DNA of 64,000 nt from Lanius collurio (Eukaryota; Chordata; Aves; Passeriformes; Laniidae), in contig JACBWW010000049.1 in NCBI GenBank assembly GCA_020086605.1, positions 2,318,041 through 2,382,040 of the forward strand, written 5' to 3'. This document shows, piece by piece, positions 36,910 to 48,920 of the stretch. Made by a program: the position numbers and the translations under genes. The notes under the pieces were generated by a model. The model saw only the letters and a program-made list of their open reading frames with translations, did no database searches and was not told the origin of the DNA. Each line of letters begins with the position of its first letter. Positions within the stretch are counted from its first letter, which is position 1.

Positions 36910-37216
36910 CACATGTGCATTGTTAATTAATTACACAGACTATTTTTAATGAAAAAAAAATTACCAAAAAAAAGAAGGCCATTTTTTTCAGCTCCATTTT
37001 TGCATTTACAAGTGCAATCTGAACCAAGGGCTGTTCTCTTGGGCACCACAGTTTGCAATTCTCAGATTTTTAGATTTTCTGAGGCTTGATTGTGCATAGT
37101 TTGAAAGAACCACAGGTACATTTTGTGCAGCACTTTCAATTGACATTTATAAATCCAATACAAAACCAACTATGCTTCCATAAGTGTAGGTAGACATTAT
37201 TTGGGGTAAAATAAGG
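36910..37216. repeat. Direct duplication, copy 1
   Basis: This segment of about 307 bases recurs at 38183-38488 in the same orientation. Shared landmarks are TGTTAATTAATTACACAGAC, AGTGCAATCTGAA, GGGCACCACAGTTTGCAATT, ATTGTGCATAGTTTGAAAGA and AACCACAGGTACATTTTGTG. By eye there are about 13 substitutions and one T-run length difference, roughly 95% identity. It is not CR1. It has no open frame of note and neither end has clear inverted or TG...CA termini. Confidence 0.93.
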
Positions 37217-38182
37217 CACATGACATGATGGTGTTCTAGGCCTTGCTTTGCATTTTTTAGTGAAAGGCACTGTAGAAACTTGTGTTGCTGAGGAGCACAA
37301 AACATAATCTTCATTCAGTGATAAATAAGAAACAGTTTGAGCACTTCAGAGTTTACAAGAAAGGCAGAGGAGCCATTTCAGGATCAGTCATGGTTCACAC
37401 TGGTAGATATTTGGTAACTAAACAGAAAAACTGTGCTAAGAGTCATCCAAATCCTGTTGTAGCCAACTTGTAAGTAGAATACATCCTGCAAAACAGAACA
37501 GTTACAATCCCACCCTTTGTGTGTTTGATTCAAGCACACCCATGTTATAAACCATAGGCTGATAAATGGACCTCAAATATCGGTAAAAGAACAGAGTTTT
37601 CATCCATGCAGAACACAGAAACAAATTGTTGAACTTACTCAATTCTAAAGGCCTTTTCCATAATTTTTGCTCATGCAAAAGACTCCTGAGGCAACAAGAC
37701 AGCTTACCTGCCAGCTTTGACATTTCTATAACCACAGCAATATTTCAGAAGCCCCACGTTATAAATCTGATGTGGATTTGAATTTCCCGAAAGTAATAAA
37801 TGATCCAATTAGAAAACAAACAAAAAGGTGAGAATAATTACTCTGTTTATTCTTCCATGATGATAAGGTGAGCTTGACAAGACAGAATGCTTTTCCTAAA
37901 CCCAGAGTTTCTCTGTGCTTGCAATTGATCTTAGGAGTTAAAGATTCTGTTTGCATTTTGAACGTGCTGAGGTAAAATGTATTGCCTTGATAGAGATGTT
38001 AAGAAGCAGTTTGCTTACAGCATCTCTTACCCTTCATTTTCTATTCCTTTCACTTATTGCAGAATTTCAAAGGCATTTGAGGGTATATTATCAGTGTAGA
38101 AGTAAGTCTCAGACAGCAATGATTTACAGTAGCACAGCTTTTAAAATCCTTTCTCAACAGCTTTTCTCTACACTTAATCATT
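37217..38182. other. Spacer between the two duplicated copies
   Basis: About 966 bases of AT-rich sequence that are not themselves duplicated in the window. No primer-binding site, polypurine tract or retroviral coding sequence is seen, so this does not look like the inside of an LTR element. Confidence 0.6.
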
Positions 38183-38488
38183 CACAAATGCATTGTTAAT
38201 TAATTACACAGACTATTTTTAATGAAAAAAAAATTACCAAAGAAAAGAAGGCCATTTTTTCAGCTCCCTTTTTGCATTTACAAGTGCAATCTGAAGCAAG
38301 GGCTGTTCTATTGGGCACCACAGTTTGCAATTCTCAGATTTTTAGATTTTCTGAGGCTCGATTGTGCATAGTTTGAAAGAACCACAGGTACATTTTGTGC
38401 AGCATTTTCAATTGACATTTATAAATCCAATACAAAAGCAACTATGTTTCCATAAGTATAGGTAGATATTATTTGGGGTAAAATTAGG
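38183..38488. repeat. Direct duplication, copy 2
   Basis: Second copy of the 36910-37216 segment, offset by 1273 bases at its start and 1272 at its end because of one T fewer in the run at about 38264-38269. Differences such as CTGAAGCAAG against CTGAACCAAG, GGCTCGATTG against GGCTTGATTG and TATGTTTCC against TATGCTTCC are spread evenly. This points to a single event followed by independent mutation, not recent gene conversion. Confidence 0.93.
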
Positions 38489-39466
38489 ACCCAGGGCTGA
38501 GAAAACATTTGACATTACATCATCTCTAAGTAGTTTTTTGTAGGTACATCTGTTATGTATATGATCTGTTGTTTGTGTTTGCTTGAGGTATATATTTCAG
38601 GATACCTTCTCCCCATGCATGTCCATTCATCCTAGAGCATAAAAGCATATTCTGTTTTGAGAATAAATAATAAAAAAGCTCAAAAAATTATTTTTTGTGG
38701 AAAAAAAAATCAGGTTTTGTCAAAAAAAAAATTCTGAAGCAATCACATCGATTAATTGATTGGCTGTTTGCTGGCCATCCCTCTTTCAGATATTATGGGG
38801 TTTTTGATTTTTAAATATTGGTTATTGATTTAAACAAAATTCATCAAAAGAGTTGAAGTTCTGAAGATATTGAATCCTGAGGAATTCTTTAAAAATAGGT
38901 GTCTGAGTAATGAGAAATTCCCAATTAGTCTGGACTGAGAGAAAGGCCCCAGTATGACTTGGTGCCAGAGAGGTCATGGAAATTAATGTCCAGCCTGTGG
39001 GAAACCCACACAGAAAGTCTTCAGAAAGTGACTTCAGTAATTTCACAGGTCACAAAACTTGCTTAATAAGCTTTTCTTTTACGTGTGCAGTGGAAAACAG
39101 AAACCTGAGCCCATTAAATGGATGTGTCGGTTTTAATTTTATAATAATAACAGCAATAGCATCAATTTAAGAACACACAAAAAAGACCAGTAGAAAACTA
39201 TGAAAAAAAGACAGAGAAGCTTCTGTTTTGCACAGAACATTGCCTCCACGTTTCCACTGTGCTGGGTTTGTGCTCCTTTGCACCAAGTGAAGGAGGAGTA
39301 GCAGGAGCTGGTGCCAGGAGGGAGGACAGTAATGATTTCCTCTCACTTTGCTCTCTGACAGCGTTGAATCAACCCCAGTAACTCCATCCTTGAGTGCTGA
39401 GGTTGCTCTAAACATTTTCAACCCAAGGTTTTGTTTTGCTGCATGTCATTAAAAAAGGGCTTTGGG
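38489..39466. other. AT-rich non-coding stretch
   Basis: A runs near 38700 and 38722. No gene or known repeat is recognised. Confidence 0.45.
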
Positions 39467-39510
39467 TTTACTGTTTGCAGAGTTTTATTGTTTGCAGAGT
39501 TTTACTGTTT
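39467..39510. repeat. 17-bp tandem repeat, about 2.6 copies
   Basis: The unit TTTTATTGTTTGCAGAG occurs as TTTACTGTTTGCAGAG, TTTTATTGTTTGCAGAG and a partial TTTTACTGTTT. It is a small local tandem duplication. Confidence 0.85.
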
Positions 39511-42500
39511 TTTCCCCCACTGCATGGCTATGAAAATTATTTCATTCTTATTCTAATGTTGTGGGCTTCAAGAATAGATCTCCTTGCCCAGCATTCCTCT
39601 GAAATATGAAAAAGATGCCCTCTGCAGCAAGTTTAACACTGCTATCATCTGCATAATAAAGATAGTCTGTATGTATAGAATATGCATACACACATATAAA
39701 TTTATACTGATATACTGTGTGGGCACAAAGATAAACGGAATAAGAATCACAGCAGCAAAATAGAAGATGAGACCTGTAACTCAGTGACTGACATCAAGAA
39801 CAGATCTCATCTGTCAAATGACTGAATTGAGAGGCTTTTATGAACATCTCTTCTAGGACAAAGTACATTATATGTGCAAAATGAATGTATGCAACCTGAT
39901 AGTGTGCCATTTCCCTAACAATTTAGTAAAATGTTGTTTCTTATTCTTTATTTTTTTATTCATCTTGGCAGTTTTCTTTTGCTTCCTCTCCCTGAAAAAA
40001 AAAATAATAAAAAGAATTCTCCAAAATAAATGTGCTAAATTTTCCATCTCATTATGTGTAAAATCATCTACTTTGTCACAACTTCAGATGCTCTCAAAGC
40101 CATTGAACACATCTCAAAAATAATTAAAAACAGTAGAGTTACATCAGAGATATTCTTCTTCCAGATCTGTGGGGAATTTACTTATGTGGTTACAATTGTT
40201 TTTTTTTCATGAGGGATGCGAAGAATGTCAAAGAGTTGCACAAACCTTAGCATTTATCAGGATTATATCAGCAATGTTATTTCCCCAAACACTGGTTGTC
40301 AAGGACCTGCTCATAATGTGTCTGCTTATATTCAAAGGCAGAACCAAATATCCACCTACTTAGTAAAGCAGGCAAACATTACCTTCTAGTGGAAATTAGC
40401 TGAGGGTAGATTTTGCTAATGAAAGTTTTGTCATTGGCATAGGGCCCTGATTCAGAGAAGGACTCAGATATCTCTCTTTATTCATGTGATTGTGCCCCTG
40501 TTGAACTCAGTGGAACCACAAACATGCTCAGGTTTTATGTGGGCTCCAAAGTTTGATGAATCAGCACCTGAGCAGCAACAAGAAAATGCCCTTAATCGTG
40601 GAATCATGCCAATGACTCAATAAAAACTCAAACTTTTCCAGCTAAAGACTTACCTCTAGGAAGACACATAATATTCTGCACTTTGCAATGTGTCTGTTTA
40701 CATTAAAACCCCTTTCTTGAAGACTATTTTTCCCCATAGCAAAAACTGGTGAATTTTGAGCTTGATTTATGCAGTTTTTATCAATCCCATTGGGGGTTTC
40801 TGATCTACCTTTCTTGATAGGTTAGGCTCCAGTAAGCAGCAGCTTTTAGATTCTGTTTGAAACCAAGTCTTTTTGAATTGACATTGAAATCCTTGATTGA
40901 TTGAAGAGGACGGTGGAACTTTTCTAAAGCTGAGGTTGAGACAATAGCTTCTCCCTCCTTAAAGCAGTTTTGAGTCCCTTAATACCATGAAGGCATCACT
41001 AAAAGAACTAAAAGATTTTTTGCATCACAGTCAAGTGGAAGAAACTTCTCTTAAATTTTTTTAATGGATAAAAAAGGAGGTAAAAAAGCAAAACTTAAAT
41101 AAAAGGGTCAGATTTGCTTATGTTCTTTAAAGCTTTTCTTTGTAGGCAAGAAATCAGTGTTCAGAGAGGCGAGAGGGGAAAAGAAACCAAAAATAATTTA
41201 AGAAAACACTGAGTTTTGTCTTTGAATTATATAAAAGCATCTTCATTTGATTTAATTTTTCTCTAACATAATGTGCTGTATAATCACTGACTTCATCATC
41301 CCCTGGGCCCGAGCATCCTCTCAGCACAAGCTGTGGGAGCTGTGCCACAGAGTTCAGTGGGAGCAGAATTTGACCCATGCTTTGCTTTAAAAACAGAAGG
41401 TACTTCTGTCACCTTTCTCTTTCCTAAGAAACTCTTTCTTTTGAGATGCTAAATGGTCCTAAAAATCATTGCTTGTGATATCATCAGCCTTCTCCTCTGT
41501 AAACTGTCAAAAGGAATCAATAGTTTACCAAAAAGGTAAAAGTCTGCAATCCTATGGCTCAACAGCTGGAAGGATCAATAAATGGAAGCAGGAGAAATAC
41601 TGCAATCTGCTAAAGGGATTTACTGCAAGACTTGTTTCAACCCCACTGCTTAACACAGGGCATGGTTGAGGGTGGGAGGAGAGAAGGAGGAAGAGGATGA
41701 GGGAGTCTGTGGAGGGAGATGAACTTGTTTCTCAGTCCATTTAAAGGCTGGCTGTCCTCCAAGATAAAGCAACTTACTTTCATGAGGGTGAGAGAAGGTT
41801 TTCCCAGGGGAAAAATTGTCTCTCAAAAAAGCATTAGTGAGAATTTGAAATGAAAACAGTGTTGAAAAATGCTAACAATTCCTCAGTTATCAAATAGAGT
41901 TTAACGATATGTTTGGGATTTTTTTCCACCTCTCCCAAACCACAACCAGAGAGGACTGTGGCGTTTCAGAGATTATTTGAGCTATTAACCACAGACAAAT
42001 AAATATTAATTGAGTCTGCTTCCATATGGAGTAAATAAGAAAATTTATAGCACCTTTACTGAAAGCAAAATCAGAACAAAACATACTTCTTTTAGCCTTT
42101 AAGCCTGAAAATGCAAATAAAATGAGCAAAAGCAAATAAATAATAATTTGTCTCTCCTGCCACCTGGAGAACTCCATATGTACTCTAAACATTGCTTAAT
42201 TAAAACTCACAGAACCCTGGTTCAGTAATTATTTCTTAACTGCTTGTTTTAGAGGAGAAAGCCTTTGGCCTTCAATTACAATAAATTACAAAGAGGGCAA
42301 GCATGGACAGGCAGGATTCAATAGCCTTTAGTCAGCCTCATCTTCCCAGCTCTGGAAAGCAAAGTTCTTTTTACAGTAGGACTTGACTCTGCAAGCCCTG
42401 AAGTCATGGTTAAAGATCCCATTGACTGTCTGGGAGCAGACACAGCCCCCCCATGCCCGTGGGGATAAGGGTTAACACTTAACTTTGCATTAAAACCATT

Positions 42501-42555
42501 TTGCTGCACCAAGATTTTTTCTCTCTTTTTTTTTTCCCTTCCCAAAAGTGGATTT
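39511..42555. other. AT-rich non-coding stretch
   Basis: No recognised gene. A purine-rich tract (GGGTGGGAGGAGAGAAGGAG and onwards) lies at about 41668-41720. Open frames at 39872-40123 and 41890-42192 contain no known domain. Confidence 0.45.
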
Positions 42556-42576
42556 CCCCCCCACACCCCACCCCCC
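42556..42576 (-). other. G-quadruplex-type motif
   Basis: The plus strand reads C7 A C A C4 A C6. The minus strand therefore carries G6 T G4 T G T G7, which satisfies the usual G3 N1-7 rule for an intramolecular quadruplex. The motif stands in AT-rich DNA without a recognisable gene or promoter next to it. Confidence 0.7.
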
Positions 42577-42617
42577 ATTCTTCTCAATGCGGTTTCAATG
42601 TACTCATCTTCCTGAGA

Positions 42618-42640
42618 TCACTTTTACCTGATAAAAGTGA
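42618..42640. other. Perfect 9-bp hairpin
   Basis: TCACTTTTA, a 5-base loop CCTGA, then TAAAAGTGA. It lies 41 bases after the C-run. No T run follows and no RNA gene is recognised. Confidence 0.75.
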
Positions 42641-45328
42641 AAAGCCATTATGGCCTTATTTGTCAATTTGGTGTGTGGGGGGAGAAACAGGAGATTGAAT
42701 GTTGAGGTTCTACAGCTCCTCCAGCATGTGGTGATTCATTAGGACATTATGTGGTAGGTAGCTGCACTCTGGCATGCTCTAGGCATCATGTACACTGCTG
42801 TTTGAAACAGAGCAACATAATAAATCCCTTTTTTAATAACTCTAAATGATGACTTATGCCCTGGAAATTCCTTTTCCTCCTGGCGCAAGCAACTATAATC
42901 TCCGTGGTGCTGCAGAACTGAGTAGACATCCTAATACCTTTACTGGAGGTGAAACAATATGCACCTCATTAGCAGGTCACAGATCAAACTATTAGCAACA
43001 TGGTGGGAAGCCAGCTAGGATTTGGTGGGATTTATAAAAGGGCATCTCAGAGGCAGCATGCAAAAACGCTTTTTGGTGGTGAAAATGCCTCTGATCAACT
43101 GATTTCCCACTCAGTGGGCAGGGGGAAGACATTTTATCCCATTGAGCAGACTAGTTTGGCAATGGTGATTACTTGGGCTTAAAGCTTTATGTATCTCATG
43201 AAATCTGCAGCAGTTCCTCTTGATAAATTAACCTTCTTTTTGTAACATAGAAGGAGGAAGCCCATCAGCTCATCTCTGTTTCCTTTGCTCTTTATCTCTT
43301 TGCAGCATTCATAGCAGGAGGGAAAGAAGAGCTAGAAAACACTGCAACATCTGCCACAAGTGAACACTCTGTAGTTGCCCCACAGTAGCCCAGGGGATCA
43401 CATCCTTAGTCCTTATTTATTACCAAGGGAGTGTTCAGCAGATTGGAATAGCCTGGGGTGTTCCTCTGGGTGAACTGCAGCTGCACCAGCCAACAGCATC
43501 CCTCAACCAGTCATCATGTTCATAAAATTTCATATAGTGCTTCTTTTTAAAACAAAATTAAGTTGATGGTTGTAAATGTTTTGTTGGTGGTTGCAAACAG
43601 AGGTCAGCATTTTTATTCTGCCAGAAGGAAAGGGAAACTGAATTGAGGACAATACCCCAAGCCCATCCTGTGAGGCTTGCAGGGAGCACACAAAAGTTAC
43701 CAGTCCTGAAGCTGCAGGAGTTTTGTCACATGTGGACAAAATATTTTTAATAAACTACCTGACCATTCCTTGCAAGAAGACCTTGCCAACTCCTACTTTC
43801 CTAAGTTCCCCAAGAGACAGGAGGGTCTTTTGTCCTCTGTGTGCCTATTTTCCAGCCTTGGGAGCCTCAGTTCTCCTGGGTCACTCCAAGAGGTTTGCAC
43901 ACACCCTCCCAGCCTACTGCACATCCTCTGCAGAGCAGTGTGGTGCTGAGGCTTCCACCAGAGAGCAATGAGGTCTCCCTGCCAAAATCAGGTCTGAGAT
44001 CCTCGCTGGTGTAACCAAGTTTACTTATCAAATATTTCTAAATTATTCAGATTATGTCTTGACTATGATCTTTGGTTCATTTCTCTCAGCTCATAAAATA
44101 ACTTTACATGCAGATGCTGCAGAAAAAGGAAAAGGAAAGGAAATAGGAAGCTTGGATCCTGCTCATCCAATTTCTTGTTGAAAAGCACACTTGGGAAATT
44201 CCTTTCCAATTGGTCCCTCCAAGGCCTAGGATATTTATATGTGTGGGTAGGGTGTCAAGACCCAAACACACCAACCTAAATGGTCTATCCCATTTTAAAA
44301 AGACACCTACAGAAGCATTTAGACTTATTTCACTGATGTCTATCACAAGAAGATGTTTTGCCATTTCAGAGGACCTGCAAAGCATGAGAGAGGAAGGAAG
44401 AGTGGTTCTGTGATAGCTTTACTGGTGAGAGTGGTGTGACAGTGAGAGACAGCAGGCTCACATCAGAAAAATTTGGTTCCTTTCCTATCTAACCCTGCTA
44501 GTGAGCATGGATCATTAAAGTCTTCTAAGGTTTCTGAGTACTCATCTGCAAAACAGGAATAATTTTCTGAAGTTCCTTTAAAATCTTTCTCTTTATGAAT
44601 TTTTCTTAAAAATTGCTAACCCTTTCACATTGGCAACATCTTTCTTCTGCATAACTTAAAGAAACAGGACAGTGTGTCTACACAGGCTAAAATCAAGCAC
44701 TTATTAAAAGTTAGGTGCTTTGGGAAGATGAAGGATATGGCAGGATGCATCAAGAACTTATGAGGATGCCATCATCCAGAGAATGTACATTGGCCTATAA
44801 GGGATTTCCAAGGGGAGAAACAGGACTGTAGACAGAGAAAAAGCAACATTCTCTGAGCTTGTGACAGCAAGTATCAGAATCAGTAATTTACTGTTATTTG
44901 TACACTCAGTATTTGTGATGGCTCTTCCCTTCCCACCCCTCGATCTCGGGCTGAGCAATGCCAGGGCTGTTCTGAGTCACTGTGCTGTCCTCCAGGAGAA
45001 GGGAAGGTGCAGTTCTTTCTTTTAGGACCCTCCACAGAGATTTGTTGCTCATAGGAAATTGATTGTGGTCATCACCTCCTAAGGACCTGGCTGCTTTGGG
45101 CATACCCAGGGTCACTCTTTGTACAACCTCATCTCTCCTTCCCCTTCCAGGACAAGACCATAGTAAGGGTACAAAGAATACAAACATAAATTAACCCTGT
45201 GCAAATTATCTGGTTCCACAGAGCTTGGGGTTCACCACACAGACACTGCAGCACAGAGACATGCCATGTTCCCATCCATAAAGATTTGGTTCCCAAAAGG
45301 TGCCCTGCAGTCATAAAATATAATTATT
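42641..45328. other. Non-coding stretch
   Basis: Moderately AT-rich, no known repeat. Open frames at 43723-43971, 44104-44385 and 44906-45187 overlap others and have no recognised domain. Confidence 0.45.
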
Positions 45329-45431
45329 GCGGGGTTTTTCTGTTTGTTTAGGGTGGAGGTTTCTTTTGTTTGTGGTGGTGGTGTTTTTGGGGGTTTTTGG
45401 GGTTTTTTTTGTCTTTTTTTTTTTTTTTTCT
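45329..45431. repeat. G/T-rich low-complexity tract
   Basis: The plus strand contains only G and T for long stretches: GGGGTTTTTC, GTTTAGGGTGGAGG, GTGGTGGTGGTGTTTTTGGG, GGTTTTTGGGGTTTTTTTTG, then a run of 16 T at 45414-45429. It makes a spurious Val/Phe/Gly-rich frame (45327-45548). The runs of G could support a quadruplex with long loops. Confidence 0.8.
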
Positions 45432-47164
45432 CTTGCTGGTTTATTTTTAAAGTTTCTGAAAGAAATCAAGGATTATGCTGAAGTCCATCAAAGCATTATT
45501 TCTGTAGTAGCACCTGAAAATATGTATTGTGTATCTGAACAGTGTTAATATACTGAGGGAGGTGTGTGAGCTCGCTGGAACAGTGCTGGAGGAATGCATA
45601 AGGCAAAACAACCCAAATCCAGACCAGGTTCTCCCTCACAATATTTCCCTTGCTGTCCATGGAACTGCAGTTGGGTTTAATCCTGCACAGGAGTGGATTC
45701 ACACCCAAAGAGAAGCCAAGAGCCAAATAACTTCTGAGAAATTTGGACACTGAGGCCACCAGGAGCAGGAGGAAAAGGAGGATTTATGTTTAACAGTGGT
45801 GGAACTGCATCCAGTGGATTCTGGCCCCCACATCTCACCAGTGTTCAACTGAGGAAGATTTAGGTGTCTGGGACAGTAACTATTGGCAAAGGAAGAACAA
45901 GGTGGAGAGAAAAAAAACCTAAAATCCTCCCAAATGGCTTGCAGCAGCTCTGTGTTTTGGTTTTCTGTGTTCAGCAAAAAAATAAAGGTGATATAATTTA
46001 ATCTACATGAGAATACGTGAGAGAGAAAGGGGTGTCTCTACCACATCTGCCCAGCTGTTCTCTAATAAGATGAAGAGAACACAATTTCATCATGTGTTAA
46101 TATTTCAGTACAGGCTTCTGCTCCAAAAGCATTCAGGACACAAATGACCAGGTAGAGGGCTGTGCAGAGTAATTTCCCTTTTAGAAAGGGCAATTAAAAC
46201 TGCAGTAGCCTTATCTCCTCACAACTTACATTGTTTTAGAACCACAGGACAAAAACTATTACTGAATGGAATTTCAGAGGGATTGGTAGAAATCAGTATA
46301 ATGTATCTTTTGTGTTAAATGCCTTAGAATCTATTTTTCTGCAATATAAATACATTTATAATATCCCTAATGCTGATAAAAAATCGTCTTGATAATCTAT
46401 TCAAACACCTAAGAGACTTCACTTTCTGTTCTGACACTCTCTGAATTCCAGTTTAAAAATGCATTCTGGTTTAACTGTCATCAATAGCCTAATGCAATCT
46501 CAAAGAAACAGGCATAGGCTATTCAAACATGTTTCCAATATAAGTTAGAGATTGTCAGACAAAGGGAAAAATAGTTTCTGAGTTAAAGACATAAATGTCA
46601 AGAAATAGGAGGAAAAAAAGTGTGAGAAATTCTGATTTTTTTATTACATTTTTCTGGTGTAGGTCAATTAATCATAAATCATCATAATTTTAATAAAAAT
46701 ACCCTACAAAGCACAGTTAAAAAGCATGACTTAGTTCATCAAGATCTAAGAGGGTCTTTCTTTGCTACTGAAATTTTAATTATCCACTCTTTCAATATTT
46801 ATAAGTCACCTCATTCTTTAAATTGTGAAGTAAGCCACACAAGAGGTTTAAAAATGGAAAATACAGGAAATTTAGGGTGCTTTCCTATATTTAAGCATTT
46901 TATTTTGTTTTCCTGTGTTTGAGATTTTGCAAGAAAAATCTCTCTCTACAGTCCTAAGGTCTAAAGCATTACTGTCATAAAAAATGAAATTTTGATGGGT
47001 CTGTATGACTTCAGTAAGTGAAAACTTGTGAACTATACCAGGTATCCCAAATCTCAAAAGGTAATTATGTGCTATAGTCACTGATTGTAATTAGAAAATA
47101 GAGTTTTTAAACCAATGTTAATAATATTTATGATGCATTTTAATAGTTCACTCATCAGTGAAAT
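45432..47164. other. AT-rich non-coding stretch
   Basis: Open frames at 45496-45977 on both strands show no domain. No known repeat is recognised. Confidence 0.45.
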
Positions 47165-47205
47165 AATCTTTACAGTCTCTTCTAACCCAAACTATTCTGT
47201 AATGC
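47165..47205 (+). mobile_element. CR1 LINE 3' tail, very short
   Basis: ATAATCTTTACAGTCTCTTC, TAACCCAAACTATTCTGTAA is the final segment of a CR1 3' end ('gatctttaaggtctcttccaacccaaaccattctgtgat'). Only about 40 bases are recognisable. Confidence 0.65.
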
Positions 47206-48043
47206 CACAAAATCTCAGCTGGTGAGTTAGAACACCACAGAATAGATTATAAATGTAAGTAAATCCCTTTAGGTTTTTGTTTTAAAGCTCAGATCAGAAA
47301 TTTCAACCTGTTCTTTCCAATAAGCTAATCTTGCAAAAAGCTGTCATACTTCATCTTTTATTCCTTTTCCTACACAGCAGTACCAAGGTTCAGGATGCAG
47401 TCTGTCTGCAGGTACCCTGGACATTCTTAAACAGCAAACAACCTCTTTGCAGCAATTTTTTTCTTTTTAAATGTCCCCATTTTGTAGAAAAGCAAAAGTT
47501 CCATTATCAGCCCTGAAGGTCTATTAGCTCTGTCAGTGATATCCCTGTGTGAATGGAGAAATCGGGACTTGAAAGGACAAAATAAAATGGTTCGTGTAAG
47601 ACATAGATATTTTCTACTGCAAAAATATTTGAAAGCCTTGCAATTCTCTTTTTTGCCTATTTTAGCACTGCAAAGGTCATACTCAGCAGCCTGACTGACA
47701 CAGAGAAACTGTGGCAATTTTCCTTGAACAAGAGATGCGGTTCTGATAGCAGGATCACACAAGTCGGTACTTTCATCACCATTCGGATGCTTGTAGGGGT
47801 TCCTGTTCATCAAGAGACCTTTAAATTTATGGTTATTTGGTGTATTTCCTTCCTTACTAAGCATTTTATGATCAGCCCTTGGGTTGTTTGGTTTTTTTGC
47901 TTAGGACCACGTTTTTTGCTTGTATTTAACTTGTGAGTAGGCTTTTCTATGAGAACTAAAAATTTTTAGATCAAGATCAAGATGTTAATTTTCATCTTGG
48001 GTAGCTCCCTTATATTCCACTTGTTTATTCCAAATATTGCCTC
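47206..48043. other. AT-rich non-coding stretch
   Basis: It includes a 145-codon minus-strand frame (47427-47864) without a recognisable domain; see the rejected list. No other feature is seen. Confidence 0.45.
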
Positions 48044-48135
48044 TTATAGAATAATTAAGGTTGGAAAAGACATCTAAAATCAACAAATCCAATCATCTTT
48101 CCATCACTCCTCTTACTGACGCAGCCATGGGCTAA
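48044..48135 (-). mobile_element. CR1 LINE 3' end (minus strand)
   Basis: TATAGAATAATTAAGGTTGG, AAAAGACATCTAAAATCAAC and AATCCAATCATC is the reverse complement of the CR1 tail of the 'ggttggaaaagacctttaagatcatcgagtccaacc' subtype. It fades near GCAGCCATGGGCTAACTGAG. Confidence 0.8.
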
Positions 48136-48834
48136 CTGAGGCTCTCTTGACATTAATAAGAATGAGTTAATATGTTTGCTATGTGCAGTTAGAATTTACT
48201 TTTCCCCTCCTCCAAAATATTCCCAATAAGATAACCTTCAAATCACACTGATTATCTCCTTCTCCATGAGTCTGGGAGGGAATTAGGACATTGAAAAATG
48301 ACAATATTTTAAAACGAATTATGAGATCCTGAAGGGTTCTTGGCATCCATCAAGATCACAAGATATTGTGGAGGCCCCCAAAGGAAACAAGACAAGTTTA
48401 TTGAGGAAATTTTTTTCAGGAGTTGTGATCATAGGATGCCTCCCCATTGGGAAATATCCAGAAATTTGTAAATCAGAGGATTGTGAAAACCAAAGGGAAT
48501 CTGATTACCTGCAAAGCAGAAGCCCCGCACTTTCCATGGCCTTGTTTGAATGAGACAAAGCAATGGGGTGAGAAACACTGCTGGTTTTAAGATTTCAACA
48601 TAACTTGTATTGAGCTGCTCTCAACGTGAACATATGTGGTGGGTTTCTTGCCAGGGTGGTGTCCAGCTTCAGTTTTAGGCATTAAATCCTGTGGTCTTTG
48701 CTGCATTGAGGTGAAGCCTTGTGTATTCCTCTGTTACTTTAACTGAGGAAACATGCTGAGGTTCTTGGGCCACTGCTGAGGTTTGTAGCAGAGATGCCCT
48801 GTGAGGAGAAAAGGCTGCTCTCCTTTAGTACATA
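48136..48834. other. Segment between two outward-facing CR1 tails
   Basis: About 700 bases with no recognised gene. Bases about 48640-48830, immediately before the plus-strand tail, are less AT-rich and could be an unrecognised 5' part of that element, but they do not match the CR1 blocks I know. Confidence 0.45.
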
Positions 48835-48920
48835 CAGCTGACAGGGTGGTATTCACTCAAAGGTTGGAATTGATGATCTTGGAGGTCATTTTCAATTTTA
48901 AGAATTCTATGATTTTATTT
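48835..48920 (+). mobile_element. CR1 LINE 3' tail
   Basis: CAAAGGTTGGAATTGATGAT, CTTGGAGGTCATTTTCAATT, TTAAGAATTCTATGATTTTA. It keeps a clear ATTCTATGATT terminus. The upstream part does not match the CR1 3' body, so the copy is very short or it is the tail of a composite element. Confidence 0.8.

Noticed and set aside
36910..38488. The duplicated pair read as two LTRs of one element
   Set aside because: No TG...CA ends, no matching target-site duplication, no primer-binding site or polypurine tract, and no retroviral sequence in the 966-base spacer.
47427..47864. 145-codon minus-strand frame
   Set aside because: No recognisable domain; composition is typical of translated AT-rich non-coding DNA.
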